Under the pieces are notes generated by a model. That model did not search any database and had not been told where the DNA came from. It was given only the letters and a program-made list of their open reading frames with translations. Shown piece after piece: positions 14,563-14,577 of a stretch of 14,577 nt of DNA. Source of the stretch: Acidobacteria bacterium UBA7540 (GTDB lineage: Bacteria > Acidobacteriota > Terriglobia > UBA7540); the NCBI GenBank assembly GCA_002478145.1, contig DLMI01000247.1, positions 1-14,577 on the forward strand, read 5' to 3'. Made by a program: the position numbers and the translations under genes. Position 1 is the stretch's first letter. The number at the start of each line of letters is the position of its first letter.

Positions 14563-14577
14563 GTTTGTACATTTGTG

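Overview
The window looks like a chromosomal segment of a Gram-negative, moderately GC-rich bacterium, most likely an Acidobacteriota member. This is inferred from the BamA/Skp/Lol outer-membrane genes, the style of the BamA loop insertion, a secreted DUF2846-like protein, and short-period repeats in the spacers. No rRNA or other decisive marker is present, so the phylum call is a judgement from familiarity.

Layout. Positions 1-830 form a disturbed edge: a minus-strand fragment resembling the C-terminal helix-turn-helix of a serine recombinase abuts a plus-strand gene whose mature domain is intact but whose signal peptide is not visible. A complete tRNA-Pro(UGG) lies on the minus strand (1084-1160). 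A DJ-1/PfpI-family gene follows (1446-2027). Next comes a spacer built from 7-bp repeats, running directly into an N-terminally truncated short-chain dehydrogenase remnant (2237-2686).

The core (2740-11184) is an envelope-biogenesis block on the plus strand: LolC/E-type permease, LolD ATPase, ClpC, BamA and Skp/OmpH. LolCD extracts lipoproteins from the inner membrane. Skp escorts unfolded outer-membrane proteins across the periplasm, and BamA folds them into the outer membrane. ClpC, a cytoplasmic AAA+ unfoldase with a ClpP-docking loop, sits in the middle of this block. The lolC-lolD spacer is an 8-bp tandem repeat that supplies the lolD start codon.

The distal part holds two minus-strand genes: a cation diffusion facilitator with three C-terminal repeat domains, and a small TPR protein. 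They are separated by a REP-like nested palindrome. Two plus-strand genes follow: a hotdog acyl-CoA thioesterase and a Rid-family protein that lacks the catalytic arginine of classical RidA. The window ends with another 7-bp repeat tract and a hairpin that may be a terminator.

I see no CRISPR array, insertion sequence, rRNA or obvious defence or biosynthetic system. The most unusual signals are the repeat-embedded lolD start, the repeat-abutted SDR remnant, the triple-domain CDF tail, and the Pro-rich tails on the neighbouring BamA and Skp.
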